64,000 nucleotides of DNA from Epiperipatus broadwayi. Lineage: Eukaryota > Onychophora > Udeonychophora > Euonychophora > Peripatidae. The stretch is from contig JAQFVV010006274.1 of the NCBI GenBank assembly GCA_028023455.1, positions 1,118,001 to 1,182,000 of the forward strand. The letters are read 5' to 3'. Both the position numbers and the translations under genes were made by a program. Below the pieces are notes generated by a model that saw only the letters and a list, made by a program, of their open reading frames with translations, had not been told where the DNA came from and made no database searches. Positions 39,331 through 51,631 of this stretch are shown here, piece by piece. Positions within the stretch are counted from its first letter, which is position 1, and the number at the start of each line of letters is the position of its first letter.

Positions 39331-40318
39331 AGATTAAAACAATAACTTTTATATGCATTAAACTGGGCTATTTTTATCCAAATCTAAATGAATACATAGA
39401 ATGGATTATATTTTTAAAAAATTTCATTGCAAATTTTGTATTATTATTGAAAAGGTTGTCAGAATAATCACTTCATCTTTTCAAAATATCAATATAATAT
39501 AAATGTGTGTTAGCTATGGATTTAATAAGATTATGACATCTCTTTTTAGGTCAATGAATGACTTTCATTGCGTCAAAAAAAAAAAAAGTTTAAATTAATC
39601 ATGATGAGCAGATAATTGTATGTATATCCTTAGTAATTTTAATCCACCAATCATTTTTAGGCTTTTTTTTTCTTTATTGAATTTCGGACATCATACTGTC
39701 TATTAAGTTTCACATTCAATTTATTTTTCAAAATGCCAACCAGAAAATGATTCATATTTCTATTTAATCAAATTTATTATTCATTCTCAGAGAACTAGCT
39801 AAAATTTTGTTGTCAATTATATACCTTATATACTTATTATTGCATTGCTACTCAATTAACCAACCCTAATCAATTTATAATGTTCACTTTCTAGCAAAAA
39901 AAAAATAATTAGATCTACTTTTATTTATCACTATTTGTATGCTTAGCCCGGTTGGCTTCAGGAAACCAATAAATAACGTTTCAGCTGAAGTGTACATATT
40001 TTTAAAACAAAGATGAAATTTTATAAGCCTGATTCATAATAACTTTTTTTTAAACATCTTTTTATTTTTTTTTTTAGAGAGCAACCCCCCCCTCTCATTT
40101 CTTAATAAAAAAGAACAATTAGCAAATGAAATTAACTCAAAGCTAAATTATAAATTAAAAACAACAATAATAAATTCAGTTTACTATATGAAATTTTGAT
40201 AATAAGATATTGTTTTTGCATAGCTATTGAACTGGTGATGAAATGAAAGCTAGTTTATAACCCTTTTTTTTTGTAAGATGTTTTACAACTTCCTTTTTTT
40301 TTAAATGTAAGTATACGT
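39331..40318. other. AT-rich non-coding DNA
   Basis: Nothing recognised beyond homopolymer runs. Confidence 0.5.
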
Positions 40319-40640
40319 TTAACCCTTTTCCCGCGTCCGACGAGGCTCCTCGTCGACATCTGAAATCACTCTAACTCAGTTCGTTTTCATACGAAAATTT
40401 TCGTTAAATACGTATTGAATTCGTTTTTAAAAGTTCTGTACGATGGTGACATCTTCCGATTTATTTTAGAAGTAAAAAATAGAAAAAAAACGCATTTAAA
40501 CCTAAACAAAGAAGGAACATTATTTGTGATTGGTTCTTAGCATGCTCTCAGCCGAAAAAGGCATTCTGATTGGCTGGAAAGAACAAAGAAACTGCCTGAT
40601 CAAGAAAATAAAGAAAAACGCTGAGATTTTTATTTAATAC
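40319..40640 (+). mobile_element. Single piggyBac-like terminus
   Basis: TTAA at 40319-40322 is followed directly by CCCTTTTCCCGCG, which fits the TTAA target and CCCT start of piggyBac-group elements. Next come a subterminal hairpin CGACGAG-GCTC-CTCGTCG (40338-40355) and a GC-richer zone to about 40640. No opposite end (AGGG before TTAA) and no transposase were found downstream. It is a truncated element or one half of a degraded non-autonomous copy. Confidence 0.5.
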
Positions 40641-40679
40641 GATTTAAATTATTATTAAATAATATTTATGGAAATTAAA

Positions 40680-41060
40680 AATAATTTTTAGAGAGAAAAA
40701 AAAAAAAAAAAAATAATTTTTAAAAATATTGAATATTTAATTTTAAATATTAAATATTTAATAAAAAAAAAAATTTTCTATTTTATAAAAAAAGAAGATT
40801 TTTTTTATTTTTTTACTTTTTATTTTTTCATTTTTAAAATTTTTATAAATATTAAATAAAAAATTATTTTTTAAAAAATTTTGTTTTTTTTTTTATCTTT
40901 AAAAAAAATTATAAAATTTTTTATATAAATTTATTTTTAAATTAAATTTAATTTTAAAAAATTTTAATAATTAAATTTTGTTTTTTTTTGGGTTTTGGGA
41001 ATTTAAAAATATTGGATTTAATTTAATATAAAACAAACAAAAAAAAAAAAAGATTTGGGG
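40680..41060. repeat. Extremely AT-rich low-complexity block
   Basis: Almost pure A and T runs with scarcely any G or C over about 380 bp. Confidence 0.9.
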
Positions 41061-42830
41061 AGAAAATTAAATTATCTTTTAATTCTTTCATGTTAAAATT
41101 TTAAGCAGCATGAAATTTGTTTTTAATTGAATTTTTAAATCTTGTGAAACTTTTTCCATAATGTAAGATTTTAAACTTTTTTTTATGAATCTCTTCCATC
41201 TACCTTTTATTATTTTTAGATTCTCTAACCCACACCTTTTATTTTATTTTATTTTTTGGAACATTTTTATTTTAAACTCCTATTCCACATCTTTTGAAAT
41301 AACAGTATTTTATTTGTGTTATTAGTTGTTTTATAACATTAAATTTTGTTCATTTATTGTATAGCAAAGAGAACAGAAATCAAGAATGATGAATATCATA
41401 CATTATTGCTTTCATTGTGGATGAAGAAGATAATCCATTCATCATCTTATATAATTAACGATTCAAACTCTTTTAGTAATGGTAATGCAATAGCTGAGTG
41501 ACAGACTCAAGAGCTAAACATATCTGGATTTATTATCAATTGAGTAAAATTAAAAAGTGAAATATCGTCTCATCACTCAAAAAGAATTGTTTATTATTTT
41601 CAACTATTAGGGATCAACTGCAGGATGAAGGTCTCTAAATTTAACCCAGTTTTCTGATAGATAACTTTTGTACATCACTTCAGAAAATTTCCTTACTGCA
41701 ACACCATCTTTCCCACATGTAGTCTCTTTGTAGGTCTTTTACAATCTTTTAATATTAAATTTAACTCTTTAATAATTTATCTATTTGCCATCTCATTAAA
41801 AACATGTCTGTTCCAGCTCCATTTCAATCTTTAATGTTCCAGCTTCATTTCAATCTCTAAACTCAATGATATCCATTTTTTTTGTTCTTTCATCCATACA
41901 TAATTTCCATGTACTCCCAATATATATCTCACCATATTTCACTGTAGGGCTTTATGACATGTGTACAATATGTGAAGACTTAAAAAGAAAAAAAACATAG
42001 TTAAAATATTTTTATTTTTTGGCAAAATCAAGAAATAAAAATGATTGTATTAAAATTAGTGTTAAATATTTTCTTTACATAAATACTTAAGAAAATCAAT
42101 TCATTTCTCCTAATTTTTAAGTATATTTTTTATTAAAGTTTTTATTTCAATATTGACTGCGCTTTATAAAATAATATTATTTACATATATTGCTGCAAAT
42201 TTATAACATCAAAAAACTACTGCGTAGTAAATCGAAAGATTACACGCTGTATGTTTATAATTTGGATCAGTGAATTAAGTGTGATGATATTTAAGATTCA
42301 CGCTTTCAAATATAAGTACTTTGGACTGGCTTGGATATATATTAAGACAAATAAAGAAGAGAGTGGAACCGCTTTTTTCTTTTTAAATTCTCTGTCCCAG
42401 TGCTTAAGATTTGATTGGCTGGTTGTAGTAATAAGCGCTTGAGAGATTTGCACTCTCTCATTTATTTAAAAATAATTATTGTATTGGCAGGCTAGGCAGA
42501 TTATCAAATATACTATTTTATTGAAGGGGGAGGGGATTGAATTATGTAACGATTTGAAAAAAGTAAATATTTCTGACAAATTAAATATTTTTCAAGCAAA
42601 TTTACAAAAGGCAGAACAATTAGATTATTTTAGTTAAAGTAATATAGAGTTACGATGAGAATTGGAGTTGGGGTTATGAAAAAGGGAAGATGTTACAGTT
42701 GAACAGTTATTGATGGGGAAATTGATGTCAGTAACTGTATATCGAAAATAAAATTGAAAGTACCTAGTTGTTTACTAAGAGAAATGCAAACTTTCAAGGT
42801 TAATAAATGTAAAATATTGCAAATAGTAGA
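41061..42830. other. Non-coding DNA
   Basis: No supported gene. TGTTCCAGCT.CATTTCAATC is duplicated in tandem near 41810-41860. Minus-strand frames around 41600-41900 look faintly LINE-like but fall below what I can defend. Confidence 0.45.
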
Positions 42831-42832
42831 TA

Positions 42833-43901
42833 CATCTGGGTCTCTTTTTACACGGACTTATTTAACACGATTTTGAAGTTATGCGATTCGTGTTTCACCG
42901 GAAGTCGAACTCTGATAATGCGCTATTACTTTAAATAATAAATTTTGCGCACTTACGTTATATTGAAAGTAATAGCACATTATTGGAATTCGACTTTCAT
43001 CTTAGTAATTTCAATATTTTCAGTGCTTTATAATTGTAAGATTTTATGCAATAATGGAATTAAAATCTTGATTTCCACATTTTATGTATACACACATTAA
43101 ATTTTACAAGATTATAATGTAAATTTGTTCAAACATTGTGCATGTTAATTTTGCATTTTAAATCACATTCTGTATTTGCTTTTTAAAAAAGAACGTAATC
43201 AATTATTAATCATTTAGTGTCCACAAGTTTATTTTTAAAAGGTCAGTAATAGCAGTGGGCACAATTAAATTTGACAATTAAAAAATAAAATCTGATTTTT
43301 AATTGTAATTAACAATTAAAAAATTACTTACGATGACTTGAAATTAATGTGATGTGAAATTTGATTTCTAAATGGAATTGAAAATTAAAGACAAAAATAA
43401 GAATTTAATTTTTGGCTAGTTTCATAAACAATTAATAAAATCATCGTCTCAATGATTAATTACTAATTACGTTGTCACCAGAAAACCATTGACACAACAT
43501 GAGTGTGAAGTTGGCGCTAGTTGTTTGCAAACAAATGTATTTTTCGGCAAATAGCTATAATAATTAAAACGTGTATAAAAAATGTAAATTACTGTACTGT
43601 AAATTATGCATAAAAATATATTATTTTGAATAAAATTAAATATTATAGTTAAAAAAAGTTTGTCTTTTATCAATTTTTTTCAAATTTGAAATTTTTTATT
43701 AGTCATATTTTATTTCCTTATTTTTTTTTTTTGCGCAAATTTTAAAGTAATTTTGCATTGGTGCTTTGATTTTACACGAATTTTGAAAAATCAGAGACAG
43801 CATCCCCTCTTTTTCAATGTAAGTTACGTCTATTTTTGCGCAATTTCGTTTGCGCGTGTTTTCTGAGGAACTTATCTATCACATAAAATGAGACCCAGGT
43901 G
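42833..43901. mobile_element. Tc1/mariner-type non-autonomous element, 1069 bp
   Basis: The left end CATCTGGGTCTC(T)TTTTA and the right end, reversed, CACCTGGGTCTC(A)TTTTA form terminal inverted repeats. Each is flanked by TA (42831-42832 and 43902-43903), the target-site duplication of the Tc1/mariner group. Similarity between the ends continues weakly for about 35 bp. No transposase frame survives or was ever present. Inside it, 42900-42932 and 42965-42997 form an imperfect hairpin of 32-33 bp arms (GAAGTCGAA..CTATTACTTT), and several TTTGCGCA motifs occur. Confidence 0.7.
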
Positions 43902-44039
43902 TAATTAACTTTTAATAATATTGATATTTTTTATGATCAGTTTGTTATGAATGTTAGAAAACAACTAAATTTATAATTATGAACATATATATAATCTTAT
44001 ATATATAGTTTGTATTTGCTTATAGTTGTTTTTTTCTAT

Positions 44040-44130
44040 AATCATTATTGTTGTTTTTTTTTTTTTGTTTATTGTGTATTTCTGTTAAAGTGTAAATGTT
44101 GAAATGCACATAATAAATGAATATTGAATT
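44040..44130 (+). repeat. LINE-type 3' tail preceding the + strand LINE
   Basis: AATAAATGAATATTGAATTG followed by AATTATTAT resembles the 3' terminus at 54221-54260. It lies immediately 5' of the truncated LINE start. Confidence 0.45.
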
Positions 44131-44322
44131 GAATTATTATACATTAGATTTAAGAATCACAAATTATGAATTCATTCATATACAAAAATGTGAATATCCT
44201 TTAGTACCTAAAGATTATCATCATTTTGCACTAGAAATTGAATTGGCAGTAAACATCAAAATAGCTAAATTTAGATCTTTAACTAAAAAAAATATGCTAA
44301 AGGTGATTATTTTGGTTTATAT
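44128..44322 (+). pseudogene. LINE A fragment 1: end of the endonuclease domain
   Basis: First surviving piece of a 5'-truncated CR1/Jockey-like LINE. The translation LDLRITNYEFIHIQ and PLVPKDYHHFALEIEL corresponds to the last part of an APE-type endonuclease, including the SDH-type motif (here DYHH). It matches PLLKEDSHHPAIEFF of the minus-strand LINE at 56.7 kb. The reading continues KYAKGDYFGLY in the linker and breaks at 44322, where insertion A begins. It resumes at 46700 as YRAIKDINWK. Confidence 0.75.
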
Positions 44323-45481
44323 TTTAACCATCTACCTGTAATCCTTATTCTAAGAATTGAGCATGTACAAGTTATTTCCCTAAGCTTCAAGTAGGTATAT
44401 TTATGAGCATGGACGAAATCCCACCTCAAGTGCCAGTCTTATCCATTAATAAGACTTATACCTCTCGAAAACATAAAAAAGGGTGGACACTCTTTGGGTA
44501 TCTTATCCAGACTTGCTCAATCTCAAGGTCTGGGGAACAATGTCTAATTGGGAGAACAAAGCTAAGGTGAACTTATGAAGAGACATCATATATATATCTC
44601 GTTATAATTTTTATCTGCCTACAAATCCTATTACAATAGCGCAGAAGTTATCAGAATTCCAGAATGCAAATAATACACAAGTTATAATCAAATTCTCAGA
44701 TTTATTAACACACATATACATATCTCAATATTTTAAACACCCAATTCATTTATTCCGATACATACATATATAAGATTCATATACATATTAAGGAAAGAGT
44801 GCAATTACACATCAGGATGCTGTTTCAATGCCTATTCTCCACTATTCACAGCTCCGTTCATTGGGATGCCATTTTAACCATCTACCCGTAATCTTATTCT
44901 AAGAATTTAGCATGTACAAGTTATTTCCCTAAGCTTCGAGTAGGTATATTTATGAGCATAGGCTAAATCCCATCTCAAGTGCCAGTCTTATACATAATAA
45001 GACTTGTATATTTATGAGTATGGGCTAAATCCCATCTCAAGTGCCAGTCTTATCCATAATAAGACTTATACATCTCGCAAACATAAAAAAGGGTTCAGTG
45101 GACACTCTTTGAGTATCTTATCCAGACTAGCTTAATCTCAAGGTCTGGGGAATAATGTCTAATGGGAGAACAAAGCTAAGGTGAATGAAGAGATGTCACA
45201 TATATATCTCGAGAGAACAAAGCTAAGGTGAACTTATGAAGAGATCGTCACATCATATATATCTCATTATAATTTCTATCTGCCTAGAAATTCTATTACA
45301 ATAGCCCAGAAGTTATCAGAATCCCAGAATGCAAATAATACACAAGTTATAATCAAATTCTAAGATTTATTAACACACGTATACATATCTCAATATTTTA
45401 AACACCCAACTCATTTATTCCAATACACATATATATAAGATTCATATACATATTAACGAAAGAGTGCAATTACATGTCAGA
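44321..45481. repeat. Two tandem units of about 550 bp within insertion A
   Basis: ATTTTAACCATCTACC starts at 44321 and 44871, and both units run to a shared GAGTGCAATTACA end. The second unit contains two extra internal duplications: a segment of about 60 bp with AAATCCCATCTCAAGTGCCA, and one of about 50 bp with AACAAAGCTAAGGTGAA. Confidence 0.9.
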
Positions 45482-46699
45482 GTTGTTTATTAAATGATTT
45501 AAGAAATTATTTATTACTTTCTTTAAATTGGAATAACACATGTTTCTTAATCTATTACTAAATGTTCATTGAATATATATTGAGAAAAAGTCAAGGTTAC
45601 CTCTGTTAAGGGCGAATGTTCACGTGGTCAAGGCTAATGATCTGTAAACTTATAATCTTAAAGAATGCTGGTTTTAGTGAGAGTCATTGATCTGAATGAT
45701 GATGACAGGCACCGAAATATTCTGCACAAAATAATCCATCATAGAGGTTAAGTAGATGTTTTTTTAACTTGCTTGTGTGAGGTTCTAGCTGTTTGTAGTT
45801 CGTGGCCATTACACTTGATTAAATAAACAGCAAATCTTCATAAAGTTCAGGTGAGTCCTACAATAGCTGTCCACTGGCCTAACTCAGATGATTCTATTTA
45901 CCCCTGCATTTCGATGGGAGTACATTACGAATAAATTTTCATTAATTAATAATCACATTTATATGTTTTTTTTTTCCCTGCTTCATTCTTATCACCTGTA
46001 TCTTTTTTTTTTTTTAAATTTTAAACACCGACTAAATTACTGAGAAAAAATATTTTGTTTTTTTCTTTAACGCTCTTTAACCTCACTTTTCTTTTTTATC
46101 TATTCTTATGCCGATGACCAGATCTCAAGAATGCTTTTGCCTTTCATTGTTCTAAAAATACTAACTTGACCAGTTCTAAGAATTCCAGTGGACAGAATCA
46201 TTAATTGAAACCACCCCCAGCTCAACTTTCAATTCTTTTTATATTACTCTCCACCCTTATATGCTTAATGAGCTTTCATTAAGAAACATGTGCTACTACT
46301 GACATTATTTGAATCTATAGCTTACGACATTAATAAACAACAATATATATATATTTATAACCCAAATAATAAAAAAATACAACTCCGCACATAATTGCTT
46401 TTCTATATCCTCACATATAAATCTGTTAGTAATCTGTGACACACTTCACAATAACACGTACAACAAATATATATACATATACATTCATGCCATTAACTGA
46501 TTAACGTATTCCATTCATACTCTTTTGTAACAGGGTTTGAATGACTATTTATAAATGTAACAGGGTTTGAGTGACTATTTATAAATTTTTCTGCATCTAC
46601 CTATTTAATTCCTAACATCACTCACAATTAACACTTTTTATAATTATTATTACCCTTTACTTACTTTAGCACCCATATTCAAACCCAGCTACTGTTACA
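44323..46699. mobile_element. Insertion A into LINE A (2377 bp)
   Basis: The LINE frame reads up to GGTTTATAT at 44322 and resumes at ATATAGAGC from 46700, so ATAT (44319-44322 and 46700-46703) looks like a 4 bp target duplication. The insert ends CTGTTACA, like the LTR-like repeats in the first 23 kb, but begins TTTAACC, so one end may be altered. The first 1.16 kb is a direct duplication. No coding sequence is present. Confidence 0.65.
45482..46699. other. Right part of insertion A
   Basis: Non-coding. A 30 bp tandem pair with TGTAACAGGGTTTGA starts at 46526 and 46556. The last 30 bp (TTCAAACCCAGCTACTGTTACA, 46678-46699) are an imperfect inverted copy of TGTAACAGGGTTTGAA, so 46526-46699 forms a small terminal-inverted-repeat unit. 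Confidence 0.5.
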
Positions 46700-47834
46700 A
46701 TATAGAGCAATTAAAGATATAAATTGGAAGGAAGTTTATAACAATATGGATACTTCAATAGCAGCAGAAATATTTCAAAAATTATTATTTGATGTAGTAA
46801 ATAGATTTATTCCAATGAAACATCTTAAATCAACTAAATATCCTAAATGGTTTTCAAACAAACTTATAAAATGTATAAAGAGAAAGTGATATTTTTATAA
46901 TTTGTTCAAAAAATATAAAGATAGAATGTTTTTAAATAACTTTAAATATTATATATTTTTGATATGAAAATTGGAAAGACAAGATTTTCATTTGTATATG
47001 AAAAACATACAAAATAACATTAGTAACAATCCAAGGCAATTTTGGGATATCATGAAAGAACATCTTAAAGTTAGAAATAAAGAAACAACAGATATTAAGC
47101 CAGATGAAATTTATGAGATATTTTTTATCCCAAATGATTTATAATAATATGAATTCATGTAATTATCATTTTACTAATAATCTTATAAATAATAATAATT
47201 TAATAAGTATATCTAATCTGAGTAAGAATGAGATTATAATGGCATCTAAATCTTTAAAAAATAAGAGAAGTATTGCACATGATGATATACCTATATTTAT
47301 TTATAAAAGCTGTATTGAACTTTTAGCTCATATTTTAGTATATATATATTTAACTTGGCTCTAAAAACATCTATTTTTCCTGATTGTTGGAAAATTGCAA
47401 AAAGAAGCCCAATTTATAAATCTGGGGAAAAATCAGATATATCTAATTTTAGACCTATCTCTTTGTTATCAATTTGTGGTAAAATATTGGAAAAATCAAT
47501 TTATAATAAGGATTATACATCAATTAAAAAATATTATTCTTTCATTTATACATGGCTTTCTACCAGGAAGATCTATTGAAACAAATTTGTTACACATATC
47601 AGATGTTATAACACAAGTTATTGATTCTCAAAGTCAACTTGATGTTATTTACTTTGACTTATCTAATGCTTTTGATAAAGTAGATCCTAATATTTTACTA
47701 ATGAAAGCAGATAACATCGGATTATCAATTAATCTTTTAAAACTGTTAGTCTTTTATTATTAATAGAAAGAATTATGTATATATTAATGGGGAATCTTCT
47801 TTTATGGCCACTTATGAGTGTGGAATACTCCAAG
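46700..47834 (+). pseudogene. LINE A fragment 2: linker and N-terminal half of RT
   Basis: The translation, with stops and frame changes, gives the inter-domain linker (YRAIKDINWKEVYNN, PKWFSNKL) and then RT fingers and palm. The recognisable RT blocks are SISNLSKNEI, FPDCWKIAK, NFRPISLLSICGKILEKSIY, HGFLPGRSIETNLL and LDVIYFDLSNAFDKVD. The last holds the first catalytic aspartate (F-D of FDLSNAFD). The fragment stops inside the GVPQGS motif: GGA ATA CTC CAA G at 47834 is continued by GA AGT ATT at 52862 beyond insertion B. Block order and wording fit the CR1/Jockey group. Confidence 0.85.
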
Positions 47835-49226
47835 TGTACTGATCAGAATTGTATGTTTATCTAACAAGAACCAGAATCTAGGCAAATGTACCTTAAGTCC
47901 ACTCATGCCTGAGATACACAGGTCGGGAGCAATCATGGATTCTGCCCTATTTACTCTTCTCTAAAACTATATCATTATGAACAACATTTCTGATGATAAC
48001 AGATGAAATTTATTAATTCCAGTCCTGGGGACATAGTGGAGAAACAAGAGATCTACAGGGAAATATTGGTACCACATGACTTCAAACCCCTAATAGGAAG
48101 TGTTATTTTCTAACTAAATTACTATTTTGCTGAGAATCATTAATAAATATAATAGAGTGGCTTAAGATCAATAGACTCTATGATATATAACGTAATCTAA
48201 TTAGTGATGTGCATGCATAATATGAAACACCCAAGAATGATTTATTAAAATGTTAATTTATTTATAATAATAATCGGTTAGTACTTGAGTAAATATATAT
48301 GGGTAACCTACTTTAAATAAATACACTGGCCAATCTATTGAAACATACATAATTAATAACATCTGGGTTTCACGTAATTATTGGCAGTGATTTGTGTATT
48401 CTAAAGGTTACATACTAGAACAGAGATTAATGATTAAAGGATATGCAAAGACAGGTTACATAGATGAATAAAAGTCAATAAATAATCGAAACAATGTGGC
48501 TTAATATGCTAATGGAAGATATTAATATTATAATATTAAATTTTGAACACCATGATTTATTCAAAAGAAAATATCTGACCTTACTGAATAAAGTGGAATT
48601 TGATTTACACAATTCCGTTTTGTTTGATGATTCTAATCATACATGGAAACATTTCATAAATTACCAAGTTTATTCAGTCATTAATTAGACTTCATCAATC
48701 ATTTTAAAAGAAACGGTTATTGTGTATTTTATCAAATAATTCTGATTTGACAGAATTTATTGGAGGTTATAATGTAGTGTATCCAAAGATCGTTTAATGA
48801 GCGGGCGGGTAGGAAAAAATAGGATGGTTTACAAAATCACAGCATTATGATTTATAGATTAATAGTGGGCAGTAGAAAGTAGTAATTTGTGGTGCTGACA
48901 TACATGTTAACACCAGAAAGTTTGAGTCCGATTTTAGGACGAAAGGCTTCATCAACTTAAACGAACGAGACACTCACCTGTACTTATGACAGACGGCGCC
49001 TGAAGAATTGGTTGGTAGGGATTCCATGATTCAAATTTTCGATGTTGTCCCATGCAGAGCCTATCTACAATCTTTTAGAATTTTGGAGTCGGTGCTTCCA
49101 AACCTCATTACGAAATATGCCATTAAACTTATCCGGGACCTCGGGCATTAGTTTGACAAAGCAAGATATATGAATTGAATAACGTTATCAAGGGTAAGCA
49201 ATGCTAATAGAAATCAGGTCCGTAAA

Positions 49227-49253
49227 GCTGCTGATATGTTAACTAAGGCCCTC
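49227..49253 (+). pseudogene. Possible copia RNase H C-terminal remnant
   Basis: GCT GCT GAT ATG TTA ACT AAG GCC CTC reads AADMLTKAL, very like the ADxLTKxL motif near the end of Ty1/copia pol. The upstream frame is broken and short. It could be chance. Confidence 0.25.
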
Positions 49254-50535
49254 GTAATTAAATAAAATTAGCGTAATGGCATGACACAATTTAACCCATC
49301 CCAAATGTATGCAATTGACCTTAAATATTAGTTAGAAAGTCAAACATAAAAAGAGAGTGAATATGTAGTTCCCTTCATTAAAGAAATATTAAAATGCTTA
49401 ACGAGTTGGAAAATTACATAATATTATCATGCTGGATGGTGTGAGATGCGAATAATTGATTATTAGTAAAAGGTAAGTTCACTAAGCTGTATTTACATAA
49501 TATGAAAATTCACTAAATCAATAGCATTAATGTAGTTATAATTTGATATCTTAAATATGGCAGTGGATAGCCCGCCATTAACTCCTTCGGCTTCAAGCCG
49601 CCATATTGAACTTTTTAAAATACTGGCCTGAGACACAATTTTCATAATAACTTCAGTTTTAATTATGTTAGAGCAAAAACAATTACATTGCTAGAAACTA
49701 GAAAAATTAATGAAAACAATAAGCATAAAATAAATAGTGGTGACTATATAAAAAATAAGGAAAAAAAAGAAATTTTCACATCCGAAATAATTATTATTTT
49801 ATTGTTTGTTCATAATTTGGAAATTAACATTACCTAATACATCTTCAGTGACAATTTCTTTCTATTCTTTACAAAATTATCTTTCTAAACATGTATAATA
49901 TGTCTTACCTGAGATAATCCACAGTTTCACAATCTTCAAAAAAAGTCGGATATGACTTCTTCATTTTTATCTTGTACCCCAAATGTTCTAAATGTCAAAG
50001 GCGTCTATAAAGAAAAAGATTCATCCTAATAAAAGATACAAAAGAAATCATCATAGCAATTGGCTTCTTGTCTATCTAAAACTAGAAATTGTAGGCTACT
50101 TTCTATATCACTGATAAAATGAGTTTCATCTCTTCATTTTATATTTTTTTTACAATAGTGATGTTTATATTCTTTATGGTCACCTGTGATGTTTATATTC
50201 TTTATGCACACAAGTAATGTTTATATCCTTTATGTACAGAAGTGATGCTATCTTGTTATATTTATTGTACCACATAGATATAGTTTATTTGCATATAGTC
50301 TATAGACTTGAAAATAATGTTATGAAACATATAGCAAAAGCAAAGCATGATCAAGCATAAACATAAACAAGAATCAGAATTGAATTATATGTTTGTGTAT
50401 GCGGTGTTTGTATACATTTGATTAGTTTTATAACCCATTGCTTGTAAACTATATTATATAAACATAATTAATGATTTTCAAAAAGTATACTTTATGAAAA
50501 TCATTATTTTTATAAAAATAAGAGGATTAGTGTAG

Positions 50536-50653
50536 ATAGAACTTCATATCGTAATTAACTTATTAGTATGTAATTCATATCGTAATTTTCTAAAGTTCTA
50601 TAAATTACGATATGAATTATATACTAATAAGTTAATTACGATATGAATTCTAT
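50536..50653. repeat. Palindrome with arms of about 52 bp
   Basis: The left arm 50536-50588 (ATAGAACTTCATATCGTAAT...) pairs with the right arm 50602-50653 (ATTACGATATGAATT...) around a 13 nt loop. Pairing is almost complete. Confidence 0.85.
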
Positions 50654-50890
50654 ATGAGTAAATATATAATTACAAACTAAATCACACTAATTTTTCGATA
50701 AATATGAATTCTATGTGAGCATAAATAAATGTATTACAAACTACTTTTAGAAAATTATGATAAATATGAATTCTATACGAGCATAAATATATAATTACAG
50801 ACACACACTAATTTTTTGATAGATATGAATTGTATATGAGCATAAATAAATAAATATATAATTACAAATTAGCACACACTAATTACAAAC
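50640..50890. repeat. Four-unit tandem array of about 60 bp
   Basis: Units share ATATGAATTCTATRYGAGCA, then AAATA.ATAATTACAAACTA and CACACTAATTTTT. They start near 50640, 50699, 50760 and 50820. The right arm of the neighbouring palindrome supplies the first unit head. Confidence 0.8.
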
Positions 50891-51473
50891 TAAAATTAAT
50901 AAAAAATATATTTTTTCAAAAAATTAAAAAAAAAAAATTAAAAAATTTTACTTATGAGAAGCCTTGTTTGTGAATAACACTGGAGAAAATTTCACTTTCA
51001 GCCCGGAAAACATTTTATGTTTTTTATCATTTCATGATCAGTACAAAAATTACCAAAAAAAAAAAAACAAAAAAATAAATACTGTGGTTGATTAAAAAAT
51101 TTGCCAAAAATCCAAATTTTAACCGATTTTTTAAAAAATAAACATTTTCTGAAAGCCACGTGATTAAGCTATCGAATGCCCATATTTTGTTCTACATCAT
51201 GCTTATACTTTTTATGTCAGTAAAGAAAGAAAACAAAACGTCATCTGAAAAACACCAGCAGCACTATATTAGGCTAACAACGTTGAAAAAGTTAAACACA
51301 TAAAACAATTTAGTAACATTGTTCAATTGAGTGAACTTCGAGTTTGGTAAGAAAGCTTACATTTAGGTATTTACAATTCCATAATGGCAGAATAGAACAT
51401 TAAGATAAGATCGGTTCACTAGATTGAATTATTATCACATTAAATAAAATATAATGAACATAAAATAAAGTTG

Positions 51474-51631
51474 TAATTATAAATTGTATTAAACGCACAT
51501 TATTATTTAAGTAATATTTCCCTCTTTTCTTCCTAATGAAAGCTTGTGGCTAAGACCTGTAGAGGTCCCTACCTTCAAATTTTTCAGATGCTTATTTCTA
51601 AAGGTCACAGCCTTAGTAAATATTAACATAC
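51474..51631. mobile_element. Hairpin element, copy 2 (left arm deleted)
   Basis: It is flanked by AATAAAGTTG at 51464-51473 and 51632-51641, a 10 bp target duplication. It starts TAATTATAAATT, has TATTAAACGCACATT, then jumps to the loop CTCTTTTCTTCC and the right arm AGCTTGTGG..CTGTAGAGGTCCCTAC..AGCC.TAGTAAATATTA. All of these occur in copy 1 at 54627-54850. Most of the left arm is missing, so this copy can no longer fold. Confidence 0.75.

Noticed and set aside
41600-41900. Faint minus-strand LINE C-terminus
   Set aside because: Only a few residues could be matched to typical wording, with too many frame changes to support a call.
47900-47940. CCTGAGATACACAGGTCGGGAGC resembling a degenerate hammerhead
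   Set aside because: CUGANGA is one base short and GAAA is replaced by GGGA.
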